DNA of 64,000 nucleotides, taken from Bradyrhizobium erythrophlei. Its GTDB lineage: Bacteria; Pseudomonadota; Alphaproteobacteria; Rhizobiales; Xanthobacteraceae. Both the position numbers and the translations under genes were made by a program. The stretch spans positions 1,545,260-1,609,259 of the forward strand of contig FSRD01000002.1 in assembly GCA_900129675.1 (NCBI GenBank), given 5' to 3'. This document shows, piece by piece, positions 1 through 8,774 of the stretch. The notes beneath the pieces are model-generated. The model did not search any database. It was given only the letters and a program-made list of their open reading frames with translations, and was not told where the DNA came from. Within the stretch, counting starts at the first letter, position 1, and every line of letters begins with the position of its first letter.

Positions 1-345
1 TGAGTTCAAATGTACTCTTGCCCTTAGATGATCGATTGCGCGCGTCATGTCGGGGCGCGTCGCATTGTCAACGGTGTCGACCAGAAAGCCGTCCTTGCGA
101 AGAGCATTTGTCAAACTTTCCGCATCGCGTGTCATTTGGGGAAGTGGAGAGCCGGCATCGGGATAGGTTGAATTGCCGATCACCAGAGCTAGCCGATTAG
201 TATCGATGGGTGCGGATTCACCCGACCAGATGGGCGCGCTCATAGGCCGGCTATGAGGCTTCTCCAACCGCATTGTCCTGCCGAGGCCGGTTGAGAGCAA
301 GCCGAGCAGGACTGCAACGCTGACTAGTATTCTGGGAACTGTCAT
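1..345 (-). CDS. Caspase-like (peptidase C14 family) secreted protein, N-terminal part
   Basis: Reading leftwards from an ATG at 345 there are 115 open codons that run off the window edge, so the C-terminus is missing. Residues 1-22 form a hydrophobic signal peptide. Residues 51-62 read RLALVIGNSTYP, followed by a segment with MTRDAESLTNAL and a KDGFLVDTV strand. This is the usual start of the caspase p20 fold in bacterial proteins (lALVIGn.YP...L.na..DA..la..L...GF.V). The catalytic His and Cys would lie outside the window, so activity cannot be judged. In alphaproteobacteria such proteins are exported and sometimes carry extra repeat domains. The family call is from motif recognition; the role is unknown. 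Confidence 0.75.
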   Translation of the reverse strand, partial: MTVPRILVSVAVLLGLLSTGLGRTMRLEKPHSRPMSAPIWSGESAPIDTNRLALVIGNSTYPDAGSPLPQMTRDAESLTNALRKDGFLVDTVDNATRPDMTRAIDHLRARVHLNS

Positions 346-453
346 TTCTATGGTCTCCAGTTCACTGAGGAATCGCTCCTCTCCGTAAGATGGCTTGGCG
401 CTGCCAGCATTCGCGCCACAGTCGTACCCGGTCGCGTGCCGCCGTTGCGTCCT

Positions 454-813
454 TCAATTGCGTCGCGCCGTCCAGTAGCCCGAGCATCGCGCCGTTCCTG
501 AGTGGCCGCTCCAGGTCCCCTGACCCGACGTTGCGAACAATTTGCCCGCACCCGTGGCATATTTATCTTGGACCGTCACCGAAGCGCGAACCGCGCCGGA
601 TTTTGCGACGTAACCTCGAAATCTCACGAGATTGGGATGCGTGATAATTCCGTCGGTCACATCGACAGTAAAGCTGTAACTGGAATCGCAGGTTCCTCTT
701 TGCGTCACGAAGACGAGGTCCCAGGAGCCGTCGTACGCCGAGCGCCCGTATGCTGCCGGTGCAAAGACAATGAAGCAGCTCGCTGCCGCGATCAGAAGCG
801 AACGCTTTGTCAT
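454..813 (-). CDS. Small secreted protein of unknown function
   Basis: 119 residues. A clear signal peptide covers residues 1-23 (hydrophobic IAAASCFIVFAPAAYG, then cleavage before RSAYDGSW). The mature part begins with the pattern YDGSWDLVFVTQRGTCDSSYSFTV and ends with a WSGHSGTARCSGYW segment; two cysteines may form a disulfide. An AGGAGA ribosome-binding site lies a few bases upstream of the ATG. Proteins of this shape (small, exported, beta-rich with a DGsW start) are common in Bradyrhizobium, but no function is known to me. The gene stands alone, with the caspase-like gene downstream on the same strand and a redoxin relic upstream. Confidence 0.7.
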   Translation of the reverse strand: MTKRSLLIAAASCFIVFAPAAYGRSAYDGSWDLVFVTQRGTCDSSYSFTVDVTDGIITHPNLVRFRGYVAKSGAVRASVTVQDKYATGAGKLFATSGQGTWSGHSGTARCSGYWTARRN

Positions 814-1104
814 GATAGTTCTCCTAACTACTTAAAGCAGACCATGTGTTCGAGCAGTCCAGTAACGGCCGGCATTCGTCCTGAACCAGTACGGTTGCCG
901 ATCAACATATGGGACGTTCGCGTGCAGGCCGCTTGTCAACTACGACACCATGCTCGGCCACCCATTTACGGTCAGGCCCACGCATATAATGACGCTCGGG
1001 CCGATACGGGTCACAGGCGGTCGCGATGAGCTTGCTGCATCTGCTTTTGATACCAACAACGCATCGGCGAAGCGGCGCTATGAGTGACTGAACCGCAAGC
1101 ATCG
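814..1104. other. Intergenic stretch, no gene recognised
   Basis: About 290 bases with no supported gene. A minus-strand reading frame runs through it, but this is the out-of-frame tail of the redoxin relic upstream and shows no recognisable domain. Confidence 0.5.
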
Positions 1105-1478
1105 CGACTTCAATGCGGCTTTCCATCGTGGTGGGAAGGACGCCGAGCGACGAACGGCCCTCGTGGTCGAAGGGAATCCGGAGGCCGTAGCGCTGCTGGT
1201 CCAAGGGTAACTTGTCGCGCGTATTGACGTAGGCGCCCTCGAATGCGGTCTGGACTGGCCATCCCGACGTGCTCGGTGCGGGGATCTTGAACCAACGCCC
1301 GGAGAGTTGGAAATCCGTGCGAGTGGCACCCACCGCACCAATGCTGGTAGAAAAAGAGAAGCCTGTGCCGCGCACCGAGCTCCTTCAGAGTGAGAGGCGG
1401 GCGTTCCTTTCCCTCGGCATCGATCCGGTAGGTGACTGCGAGTTCAGGGGCAGGCTGTCCTGCGATGCTCTGGGTCAT
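1105..1478 (-). pseudogene. Frameshifted redoxin (thioredoxin-fold), copy A
   Basis: From ATG 1478 the frame encodes a thioredoxin-fold start: MTQSIAGQPAPEL, then LKELGARHRLLFFYQHWCGGCHSHGF, with a CxxC redox motif (WCGGC) and the hydrophobic strand before it. Around 1260 the homology moves to another frame, where VQTAFEGAYVNTRDKLPLDQQRYGLRIPF continues the family pattern until LPTTMESR. The C-terminal strand pair is absent, so the gene is both frameshifted and truncated. The related family is an AhpC/TlpA-type redoxin. A further decayed copy lies at 38513-38718, and both belong to a duplicated segment that also carries the start of a sensor kinase. Confidence 0.65.
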
Positions 1479-2016
1479 GGCTATACTCGCAATTCTGATT
1501 GCGGCGGGGGGTACGCCGGCGCTTCGGCCTCACGACCGCGCTCGCGGCACCAGTGTTATTGCCGTGGAATCGGCTGGTAAAGCTATGATCTCGATAACCG
1601 CGTGTAATACAAGCCTGCCCGGAGGATAGGCACGTGAACACCTCTTCGCGGTCGCCGAGAGTTCCGCTCCGGCGAGGCGGCGCAGAGGGAAGCACCGCAC
1701 TCCCACCGCAGCGCGCCACGCGTCTCTCAGCCATTCCGATAACGGTCGGCTATCGACTCCATGGCGAAAGGTGATTTTCCTTTTGACCGTCATGGACTCA
1801 ATCTTCGAGCCATCGTCGCCCGCCCTCGTGTACGGGCCGAAATCGGCGTTCCGTTGAACAATCGCAGGCCAGGAGGTCCGACATGCAGATCAAAGAGACA
1901 ATCGGCGTTTCATTTCCCGGCTCTGTCGAAAGCCCGCCGCTGGAGGATGTCGTCGTGTTCGCAGACAGCGCCGGCGTCGCGCTTGGAGTGCAGCGTGCGT
2001 TCAGCGCAAGGGTGCG
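1262..2016 (+). repeat. Duplicated segment A (partner of 38561-39255)
   Basis: From the redoxin relic through the 5' part of the sensor kinase this segment aligns along its length with 38561-39255. Shared landmarks, in order, are the redoxin CxxC region, a TGCTCTGGGTCATGGCTAT stretch, GCGTGTAATACA, the 50-bp element at 1735, the AGGAGG ribosome-binding site and the first codons of the kinase. The copies differ by many substitutions and several indels, so the duplication is old. A third copy at 50866-52000 shares only the part from the 50-bp element onward. Confidence 0.75.
1735..1784 (+). repeat. Dispersed 50-bp element, copy 1
   Basis: One of five copies of a conserved block of the form (C/A)(G/A)ATAACG.TC..CTATC.A.TC.ATGGCGA, followed by a short reading frame that starts MA(R/K/S)GDFP. 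Here the frame starts MAKGDFPF. The block lies about 100 bases upstream of the sensor-kinase start at 1883. Other copies: 10014-10065 (minus), 38972-39022, 50586-50632 and 50871-50919. Its function is unknown; see the findings. Confidence 0.7.
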
Positions 2017-2892
2017 TGGCGTGCGCGATGGCGGTAGCGGCCTCATCGCGTCCAGGTACGTGGAGATCCCGCTCGTCGAGTCCGATGGCGAGGTTTCGCG
2101 GATTTTGTGCCACACCAGCCCGCGGTCCGAACGTGAGGCGCGATCGCCGCTGGCGGGCGGGCGAGGGTGAGGGCGATAGCGGACGTGGCGCAGTTCATCC
2201 ACGACATCAATAACCTTCTCGCCGTGATCGGGAGCGGCCTGCGGCTGCTCGAGTGCCAGAGCGATGCTGCGTACCGAAAGGCCATCGTCGACAAAATGCA
2301 GGAGGCGATCACGCGAGGCGCGTTGCTTAGCCGGCAGCTCCTCGACGCTGCGCGACCGCGCCCCAGGTCGATCGACGGGTTTGTCGCAGGCCGTCGCCTC
2401 GCTGCGATAGCGGGCACGCTTGACCTGGCGTTGCGTCCGGACATCACGGTCCGCACCGAGATCGCCCCTGACTTATGGGCCTTCAATGCCGACCCGGAAG
2501 AGCTGTACTTCGCGCTGCTGAACCTCTGCCGAAACGCGGCCGATGCTATGCCGAACAGCGGCACGATCACCGTCGCGGCGCGGAACATCGAGCCGTCCGC
2601 CGGCGCGGTCCGGGGATTCGTCGAGATCGTCGTCGCCGCCGACGGGGAGGGCATGCCCGAGGAGGTCCTTTCGCAGGCCTTCACCCCGTACTTCACGACA
2701 AAACCCGCGGGCAGCGGCACCGGCCTCGGGCTCCCCCAGGTCCAGCGCTTCGCCGCAGGACGAGGCGGCGCGGTCTGGATTGAGAGCGAGCGGGGTGCCG
2801 GCACGCTGGTGCGCCTCATCCTCCGGCGAGGACTTGCAGGCGTTCGAGTCCCTCCGGCCGTCGGTCGAGGCGCGGGGGGGCGTCTCTCGTGA
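1883..2892 (+). pseudogene. Sensor histidine kinase copy A, frameshifted
   Basis: Near-identical at DNA level to the intact kinase at 51019-52086 until about 2827. ATG 1883 follows an AGGAGG site and gives 95 codons (start MQIKETIGVSF) before a stop. Compared with the intact copy one base is missing near 2127, which shifts the frame. The rest stays open from about 2167: the phosphoacceptor region (HDINNLLAVIGSGL) and an ATPase domain with N box NLCRNAADAM, ADGEGM and GTGLGL. After about 2827 the sequence departs from the intact copy and ends in unrelated codons, just where a redoxin fragment begins. An N-terminally shortened kinase could in principle still be made from the internal GTG. Confidence 0.8.
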
Positions 2893-3023
2893 GCATCTCG
2901 CAGCAGACGGTCGCCGAGAACGCAAAAGCCCACGCGCGGTTAAAGCTGGGTTTTCCAATTCTCTCGGACCGAGGCGGCCGGATTGCCAAGCTGTTCGGCG
3001 TGCGCTGGTGCATTCCGGAGCCA
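2889..3023 (+). pseudogene. Fragment of an AhpC/TSA-type peroxiredoxin
   Basis: About 45 codons resemble the middle of bacterioferritin-comigratory/AhpC-type peroxiredoxins: a helix (SISQQTVAENAKAHARL), then LGFPILSDRGGRIAKLFGV, the classic 'fpilSD..g.vA..fGv' pattern, then WCIPEP. The N-terminal catalytic part and the C-terminus are missing. It abuts the broken end of sensor kinase copy A, which suggests a deletion joined the two. Confidence 0.55.
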
Positions 3024-3073
3024 CGAAATGTGAGGATTGAGCCTCACTACCACTCGGCAGTGGGCAATCTACA

Positions 3074-3127
3074 AGGTGCGCAAATGATCCTATTTCCACC
3101 CATAATGACTTGGATGTGGTTCCAAAT
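3074..3127 (+). repeat. Short sequence shared with the 5' end of the clpX paralogue
   Basis: A reading frame from ATG 3084 begins MILFPPIMTWMWF, and the flanking bases align with the start of the clpX paralogue (MITFPLITTWMWF at 40294). Upstream bases also match (AGGT.CGCA.ATGATC). Downstream of the WMWF part the two diverge. I read it as a duplicated small-gene start; here the frame goes on without recognisable features. Confidence 0.5.
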
Positions 3128-3228
3128 CTCCCAAGACATAACCGATTCCATCTTTCGTATCCCGCCGTCGAGGACACCAGCAACGCTGAGGTATCGTGAT
3201 GAACCGTCGCATTTGAAGGAGGTTGAAC

Positions 3229-3462
3229 ATGACCCAGGTATATTTCCACTGCTCGAACACGAAGAAGGTTTTCCTCGATCGCCGCGGCGTCGTGGTGGAC
3301 GATCTTGCTGAGGCGCGCGATCACGCGACCCGTGTCGTGCAATCCTTCACCAGCGAGTGCAGCCTCGAGGATTGGCGTGACTGGGTCCTGCATGTTAGCG
3401 ACGACCAGGGCGATGAGCTCTTCGTTGTGCCCTTCACTTTCGTGCTCGGCGAGCCGAATTGA
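3229..3462 (+). CDS. Small conserved protein, DUF6894-like
   Basis: 77 residues from ATG 3229, preceded by a strong AAGGAGG site six bases upstream, which decides this start over a TTG six bases earlier. The protein starts MTQVYFHCSNTKKVFLDRRG and has the pattern DLAEARDHATRVV followed by WVLHVSDDQGDELFVVPF. This matches the short rhizobial family (DUF6894-like) with an N-terminal YFH strand, a D..G..v.d..eA...A helix and a D..G..l..vpf strand. Function unknown. It stands alone between degraded sequences. Confidence 0.7.
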   Translation: MTQVYFHCSNTKKVFLDRRGVVVDDLAEARDHATRVVQSFTSECSLEDWRDWVLHVSDDQGDELFVVPFTFVLGEPN

Positions 3463-3814
3463 GGTCGCCATGCTCCGGGCGATCCTTTGGGCCAAAGCGC
3501 ACATGTCCCACTTAGAAAGCACGGCTGGAGCCCCCGCGAAGACTCTCTTCAGCCTCGGCGCCGCAAGGTCGATGAAAGCGCGCACCTTGATCGGCAGAAA
3601 CCGGTTGGCCGCGTACAGGAGGTGGACGGGCAGCGGTGCAGGCTAGAATTCTTTAAGCGATCTCGGCCGATCCAGACGAAGGCTTGCCCCTCCAATATTC
3701 GGACCCGTCACGCGTTTTTTATTCCTTCGTGACCGCCTGCCGGGGCTTCAAAGTCGGCGTCAACAATCCCACCTCAGCACGAGAAATGACGAGCATAATT
3801 CAATAGGAGCGATT
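3463..3814. other. Intergenic stretch, no gene recognised
   Basis: About 350 bases. Several overlapping short frames are open on the plus strand but none has a recognisable motif or convincing start. Confidence 0.5.
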
Positions 3815-4003
3815 ATGGGCGAGGTTATCCGATTTGTCTCAAAATCCGAGCGCGAGCGCATCCGACTCATTCGGGAAGCACGCGCGATATATGACAGCGT
3901 TTTCCCGCCGGCCGATCCCGTCAGCGAGCAGCGGGACAAGGGGCCGCAACTCATGGGGCCAGTGGCGCCAATGCTCAATGCGGCGAAGCTTTCTCGTGAT
4001 TAA
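3815..4003 (+). CDS. Small protein, MGEVIRF family, copy 1
   Basis: 62 residues, start MGEVIRFVSKSERERIRLIREARAIYD, rich in Arg and Glu and predicted helical, with SVFPP and DPV segments after. TAGGAG precedes the ATG. A paralogue at 41715-41903 is nearly identical over the first 40 residues and then diverges. In both places the next gene overlaps or abuts it and encodes a small secreted protein, so the two genes form a conserved, translationally linked pair. No function is known to me. Confidence 0.7.
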   Translation: MGEVIRFVSKSERERIRLIREARAIYDSVFPPADPVSEQRDKGPQLMGPVAPMLNAAKLSRD

Positions 4004-4205
4004 GCTCATTGCGGTGATCTGCAGCCTGTCTTCTCCGGCAAATTGCCACGAGCAGACCGTCACCACCTCCGACCTCGCTGACATCTCGATGCAGTCCTGC
4101 TTGGTAGGCGCGCCGCAACTTGCCAAATGGATGAAGCCGCATCCGGCGGAGCGCCTCATGGCATGGCGCTGCATGATCGGCGATCAGGATCGCAGGGGAG
4201 CGTAG
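3996..4205 (+). CDS. Small secreted protein paired with the MGEVIRF gene, copy 1
   Basis: 69 residues from GTG 3996, which overlaps the end of the preceding gene. The start (IKLIAVICSLSSPANCHEQ) is a short signal peptide ending near NCHEQ. The mature part has TTSDLADISMQSCLVGAPQLAKWMKPHP and ends with ERLMAWRC, giving two cysteines plus a conserved WRC. The paralogue at 41900-42109 starts with ATG at the equivalent place, supporting this start. Function unknown; the conserved gene pair suggests a small exported factor with a cytosolic partner. Confidence 0.65.
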   Translation: MIKLIAVICSLSSPANCHEQTVTTSDLADISMQSCLVGAPQLAKWMKPHPAERLMAWRCMIGDQDRRGA

Positions 4206-4537
4206 GGTGAAAAGCGGATCACTCCTCACAGCGGATGTGGTCGATGCATTGGCATATGCATTCGCCACGATTTGCTGAGATTTGGATTGCTTCACTCGCA
4301 CTGTGCTCCTTGTCGCATATCAATTTGCTTATCGGAGACAAACGACACTCCTAAGTGCTTGGCGCCCGGCGCTCCGTCCCCTTGCCGTGGCCTTCGCGGC
4401 AGGTCCTTTTTCCTCCCGGAGTCCGGCCGCTTCCTTCACAGGCCTTATAGGCGACGACGTTGGATCGGATAAGCTTGGGGCTATTTGGATCGGCGAAGTC
4501 CCAATCGTTGAGCACAACCGGACGGAGATTTTGCTTT
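4206..4537. other. Intergenic stretch upstream of the hemA relic
   Basis: About 330 bases. A plus-strand frame starting near 4282 has a hydrophobic N-terminus but no recognisable family. I see no supported gene. Confidence 0.45.
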
Positions 4538-5686
4538 ATGACCTATGATCATTTCTTTTCCGCGGCGCTTCCTCGCCTGCACGCCGAACGGCGCTACCGC
4601 GTGTTTGCCGATCTCGGGCGCATGGCCGGGCGTTTCCCGCACGCAACATGGCATTCGCCGGACGGCCCGCGTCCGGTCGCAATCTGGTGCTCGCGCGCGG
4701 GCGGCACTCGCAACATTTCCGGAAACCAACCATCCGCTGGTCGAATTGGAGCGCGAGCTCGCCGACCTGCACGGCAAGGAAGCGGCGCTGGTGTTCACCT
4801 CGGGATACGTGTTCAACGAGACCGGCATCGCGACCGTCGCCAAGCTGCTGCCGAACTGTGTGATCCTGTCGGATGCCTGGAACCACAATTCGATGATCGA
4901 AGGCGTGCGGCGTGCCGGTGTGGAAAAGAAGATCTGGCGCCACAACGACGTTAGCCACCTCGAAGAATTGCTGGCGGCGGAGGCTCCGGGGCGACCGAAG
5001 CAGATCGTATTCGAGGCGCTCTACTCGATGGACGGCGACTTCGCGCCGGTGAACCGCATCTGCGATCTGGCGGGGCGCTATCACGCGATGACCTACATTG
5101 ATGAGGTCCATTTGGCCGGCAGGTACGGACCGGTCGGCGCGGGCATCGCGGCGCGTGAGGGCGCCTTGCACCGCATCGACGTGGTCGAGGGTACCCTGGC
5201 GAAGGCGTTCGGCTGCCTCGGCGTTACATCGCGGCGAGTGCTGACGTCATCGATACGGTGCGCTCTTACGCTCCGGGATTCGCTTCCACGACCGCATTGC
5301 CGCCGGCAGTCTGCGCCGCTGCCACAGCGGCGATCAGGCACCTCAAGGCCTCGCAATGGAGCGCGACCGCCATCAGGACCGCGCCTCGCGGGTAAAGGCC
5401 GTACTGACTGCCGCCGGCCTGCCGCTGACAACGGACACGCACATTGTGCCGGTGATAGTGGGGGATTCGGAGAAATGCGGGGAAGCGAGCGCAGTCCTGC
5501 TCGCCGAGCACGGCATCTATATCGAGCCTCAACTATCCGACGGTTCCGCGCGGCACCGAGCGGCTGCGTATCACGCCAACGCCCTATCACGATGACGCGC
5601 TGATCGACGCGCTCGCTAAAGCACTGGTCGATGCGTGGGAACGCCTTGGTTTGTCGCTGCGATATCGCGAGCTTGCGGCGGAGTAG
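4538..5686 (+). pseudogene. hemA: Decayed 5-aminolevulinate synthase
   Basis: ATG 4538 opens MTYDHFFSAALPRLHAERRYRVFADLGRMAGRFP, the typical ALAS start. Soon after IWCS about 30 residues are missing in frame (the NDYLGM...CGAGA part), then a frameshift leads to ETNHPLVELERELADLHGKEAALVF and the long core with the PLP lysine region EGTLAKAFG. Another frameshift follows at about 5225, one near 5395 and one near 5530; after the last the frame reads NYPTVPRGTERLRITPTPYH and ends at TAG 5684. The gene cannot make a full enzyme. The intact homologue is at 20760-22118 on the other strand, so the window holds one working and one dead hemA. Confidence 0.9.
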
Positions 5687-6259
5687 GTTGCCAGCGCACG
5701 GCAGCATCGGAGAGAATAGCTCAGGTTAGCAAACTTTGCCGACGGTTGGTGCGCCACTCGGCGAGTAAAATTGCCATTTTGTTGCTCAAGATAGCCACCG
5801 AGTCTTCAAAGCAAGAGCGGAAAGTATCTGGCGGAAGCCGTTACGAAAGAGCAACCTCGCTGATGTCGATGGAGACCATCAGCATAAGAACGAAAATCGC
5901 CACTACGAACGGCTTGGTGTCAAAGCAGTGTCACTGCCCCATCGAGCTGGCCGTCGGTGCGACATGAGCGCACGCGCATAGCATCTAATTGGATCCAGCC
6001 TCTGACAGGATCAGCAACCTCCGATTTGTCCAAAAGGCCCCACGAATTAAACTGAGGAGACTGAGGCTTAACTGCCGACACTGCTCACAAGGGCAGCGCG
6101 TCGTGGGCTAGGAATAAACCAACGTATAATCAGACCATTCCGATTGTGGAATGCGATCCTCCCTCAGTACGATAACGCGATACAAGCGTACCATGGCCTC
6201 AGTTGTCGTTCTGAGATAGCAGTAAATCAAACGAATTGCGCCGTTTCCGAGAGGTCGCC
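5687..6259. other. Intergenic stretch, no gene recognised
   Basis: About 570 bases without a recognisable gene. It ends in the leader of the 27-codon membrane-peptide frame at 6260. Confidence 0.5.
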
Positions 6260-6343
6260 ATGCATCAGATCTACCTCACGATTACTGTTAGCAGTCTCAC
6301 GCTGCTAGTCGGCGTGTATGTGCTCGGCGTCGCGCTTGTGTAA
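6260..6343 (+). CDS. Possible 27-residue single-span membrane peptide
   Basis: ATG 6260 is preceded by a GAGAGG ribosome-binding site about five bases away and encodes MHQIYLTITVSSLTLLVGVY plus seven more residues before TAA 6341. Almost the whole peptide is one transmembrane span, a composition unlikely by chance in high-GC DNA. Such peptides occur as accessory subunits of respiratory oxidases or transporters. No partner gene is adjacent, so the role is open. Coding status is inferred from the ribosome-binding site and composition only. Confidence 0.4.
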   Translation: MHQIYLTITVSSLTLLVGVYVLGVALV

Positions 6344-6867
6344 AAAGGTCGCGATTCGAGACTGCGGCCGGCAGGTCATATCTGCCGGGCCATCATAGCC
6401 TCATTCCTTGAAAGCCGACAGATCCCGGGATCGCTACGGCCGAGCTGCTGGAACATCGATCGTTGTGGTATGTAGGCCGCCATCGACCGCACGGCGTCAA
6501 AGCCTCCGTCGCGGATGCCATTGGCGTGCAACGGTTGGAACGGCCCTGGGGCTTATTCATCGCGACAAAAATCTCAGTCCTGAGAGTAAAAGAAAACAAG
6601 CTTCTGCGGAAAAAGATGGGCAAGGTCATCTGGTCCTTCTCCGCAAGGAAATGTTGCGGCGAAAGAGGGCCGCGAGTATTGGCGCCGTCCATCTGTCTCC
6701 AACGGAGCGATGCCATGAACCTGAAAGATCGACTTAAGGGCGTTTTCGAGCGACCCACGATGCCCACAACTGTCATTCAAGATTTGTGCGCGAAGCGCAG
6801 CCGCGCTCGCCGGCAGCTGGTCACGGACCCAGGGGCGCGTTTCCTGGCCGCGAGGTTCCCGCTCAAC
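6344..6867. other. Intergenic stretch downstream of hemC
   Basis: About 520 bases. Long open frames exist on the plus strand (from about 6463) but show no recognisable domain and read like non-coding frames. Confidence 0.45.
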
Positions 6868-7872
6868 TCACTTTGGCCGGCTGCGTTCGATGATCTCCGC
6901 CGCGCCCTTCGCCAGTAGCTCGAACGCCACCGCGCGACCAAGCTCGCGCGGCCTGTTTGCGGGACCGGAGCGGGAAGCTACGATGACCAGCCCGTCGGTT
7001 TCGTCAAGCACCGAAGCGCTGAGCGACATCGTTTTGCCGTCGATCCTAGCAAAGCCGGCGATCGGCGAATTACAATGGCCGTTGAGCATCCACAGCACCT
7101 CGCGTTCGGCGTCGGCGCACCAATGAGCGACCGCATCATCGATGTTTGAAAGCAGCTGCCTTGTCTGCCAATCGGCCGCCACGCATTCCACCGCGATGAT
7201 ACCTTGCCCGACCGCAGGCAGCATCTCAGCTATCGAAAATTCGTGAGCGATTCGGTGGGAGAAACCAACGCGTTCGAGCCCCGCACGCGCCATGATCAGC
7301 GCATCCGCCGGCCCGACCGCACCGCCGGGCAGCCGCTGCTTTTCACCCTGATCGAGCTTGCGCACGCGCGTGTCGGCGGCGCCGCGAAAGTGGATTACCT
7401 CGACTTCGGGGAACAGCCGCCGCGCATAAACAGCGCGTCGCACCGCGTTGGTGCCGATTTTGAAACCGTTGCCGCGCGTACGCCTGATCTCATCGAGCGA
7501 AACGCCAGCGCGTAGCACCAGCGCGTCACCCGGAGGGTCGCGCGACAGGGTCGCGCCAACTACGAGTGAAGGCGTTTCCTCGTTCCCTGGCATGTCCTTG
7601 AGCGAATGCATTGCCGCCTGCAGCTCGCCTGCAAGGAGAGCATCGCGGATTTGTGCGACAAATGCGCCGCCCTTGCCGCCATGCGGCGGAAGCTTGTTGG
7701 TCTGGTCGATATCGCCCGCGGTGTCGAGTGTGACCACCTCGACCTCGAGGTCGGGAGCCGCCGCAGTGAGCCGGCGTGCGATTTCGTTGGTCTGCGCCAG
7801 CGCCATAACGCTTTTGCGCGTGCCGATCCGGAAACGATTGATCACAAAAGGCGCTCCCGCATCATCGGGCAT
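6868..7872 (-). CDS. hemC: Hydroxymethylbilane synthase (porphobilinogen deaminase)
   Basis: 334 residues. The enzyme joins four porphobilinogens into hydroxymethylbilane, the step after 5-aminolevulinate dehydratase in haem synthesis, in the cytosol. Visible family landmarks are the start IGTRKSVMALAQTNEIARRL, the active-site segment MHSLKDMP with its catalytic Asp, the substrate-binding arginine region GTNAVRRAVYARR and RGAADTRVRKLDQGE, and the dipyrromethane cofactor cysteine in LNGHCNSPIAGFA. All key residues are present, so the enzyme should work. A short extra segment (about QRLPGGAVGP) after the RKLDQGE part is unusual and makes it slightly longer than the typical 310 residues. It lies in the same block as hemA and the ccm genes, which fits extra haem supply for cytochromes. 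The housekeeping copy is presumably elsewhere. Confidence 0.92.
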   Translation of the reverse strand: MPDDAGAPFVINRFRIGTRKSVMALAQTNEIARRLTAAAPDLEVEVVTLDTAGDIDQTNKLPPHGGKGGAFVAQIRDALLAGELQAAMHSLKDMPGNEETPSLVVGATLSRDPPGDALVLRAGVSLDEIRRTRGNGFKIGTNAVRRAVYARRLFPEVEVIHFRGAADTRVRKLDQGEKQRLPGGAVGPADALIMARAGLERVGFSHRIAHEFSIAEMLPAVGQGIIAVECVAADWQTRQLLSNIDDAVAHWCADAEREVLWMLNGHCNSPIAGFARIDGKTMSLSASVLDETDGLVIVASRSGPANRPRELGRAVAFELLAKGAAEIIERSRPK

Positions 7873-7978
7873 CCTGCAAAATCATCTTCTATGCCTTCCG
7901 CAATCTCCACGACTGGCGCGAAGTCTGTAAAGGAGGCACGCCGGCGAGCGTTAAGCGTTGAGAACCGGCATCATAGTG

Positions 7979-8419
7979 CTAGCGGAGGACAATGTCCGGC
8001 AGTTCTTCATGAATCGCCAATTTTCCGATCGGCAGCCGCTCCACCTTGACACTCGGGAGGTCGGCAAGCGCCTCCATTTCCGCATGCGACTTCGGAGGCG
8101 TATCGCCCTCATGTATCACGAGGATTGGGACATTCGCCCGTTTAGCAAGATCAAGGAAAGCCGTACGGTTGCCAACGCGGTCGAGAGCGCCAGTAATAAA
8201 CCGCGCCGAGCCGTATCGCGCACCCTTGGCGCGCGCGGTGGCGACCTTTGCAAGTAGGCGATCGCCGGTGAGCCAACTCGGATCACTGTAGACGTGCCCG
8301 CGCGCCATCTTCGAAATGACCAATCGGTTGACATTCAGTCGGTAGAGGAGGGGGCCCATGACGGGGTGATCGATCGCCGCGCGTATACGCGCGAACCAGA
8401 GCCGCTCACTACCCATCAT
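7979..8419 (-). pseudogene. C-terminal fragment of an alpha/beta hydrolase
   Basis: An open frame of 146 codons. The last 60 residues have the pattern NVPILVIHEGDTPPKSHAEMEAL...LPIGKLAIHEELPDIV, i.e. the strand with the catalytic acid region and the final catalytic His (IHEE) of alpha/beta hydrolases. The N-terminal half with the nucleophile elbow is missing, so it should not be active. Upstream it merges with the broken membrane-protein gene at 8416-8774, suggesting a deletion between two genes. Confidence 0.55.
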
Positions 8420-8774
8420 CGTCGGTAACGATCCACGCCAAGCTGGAGAAATGAGCCCGCGGCGGCGAGAACCCAGTAGTACCAGGCGTCAAGCCCTGCA
8501 AAATGGAAACCGGAGGGGCGGTGATGGAGACCGCACCCAATGCGCAGTCCACCCAGAGATGCAACCAGTAACGGATGACCCGGACGAGCCCCGTCGCGTG
8601 GTCCGTGAGAACCGGCAGCAGCAGTGCCATGACGCGGGTCACCACCGAAAGCCACGGCGCGACAGGACTGCTCTTGCCTAGCTTCAGCAGGAATGGCGCG
8701 ACCATCAAGACGATGGCAACAGGATAGCCGATTAAGCAGGTGTGGATAGACTTTGTGATGAAGCGAAAGAGCAT
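8416..8774 (-). pseudogene. Frameshifted SPW-repeat-like small membrane protein
   Basis: From ATG 8774 (AGGAG upstream) the frame gives a membrane segment (GYPVAIVLMVAPFLLKLGKSS), then PVAPWLSVVTRVMALLLPVLTDH and RVIRYWLHLWVD. The last part of the family (HFAGLDAWYYWVLAAAG) is in another frame starting near 8560. The four-span layout with SP.a.WLs and Y.lHl.vD resembles SPW-repeat membrane proteins. The frameshift removes the last span, so I call it a pseudogene. Confidence 0.55.

Noticed and set aside
1456..1629. Plus-strand frame starting MLWVMAILAILIAA, with a counterpart at 38705-38821, as a small secreted peptide
   Set aside because: It overlaps the well-supported redoxin start on the other strand; the rest of the two frames is not conserved, and no ribosome-binding site is clear.
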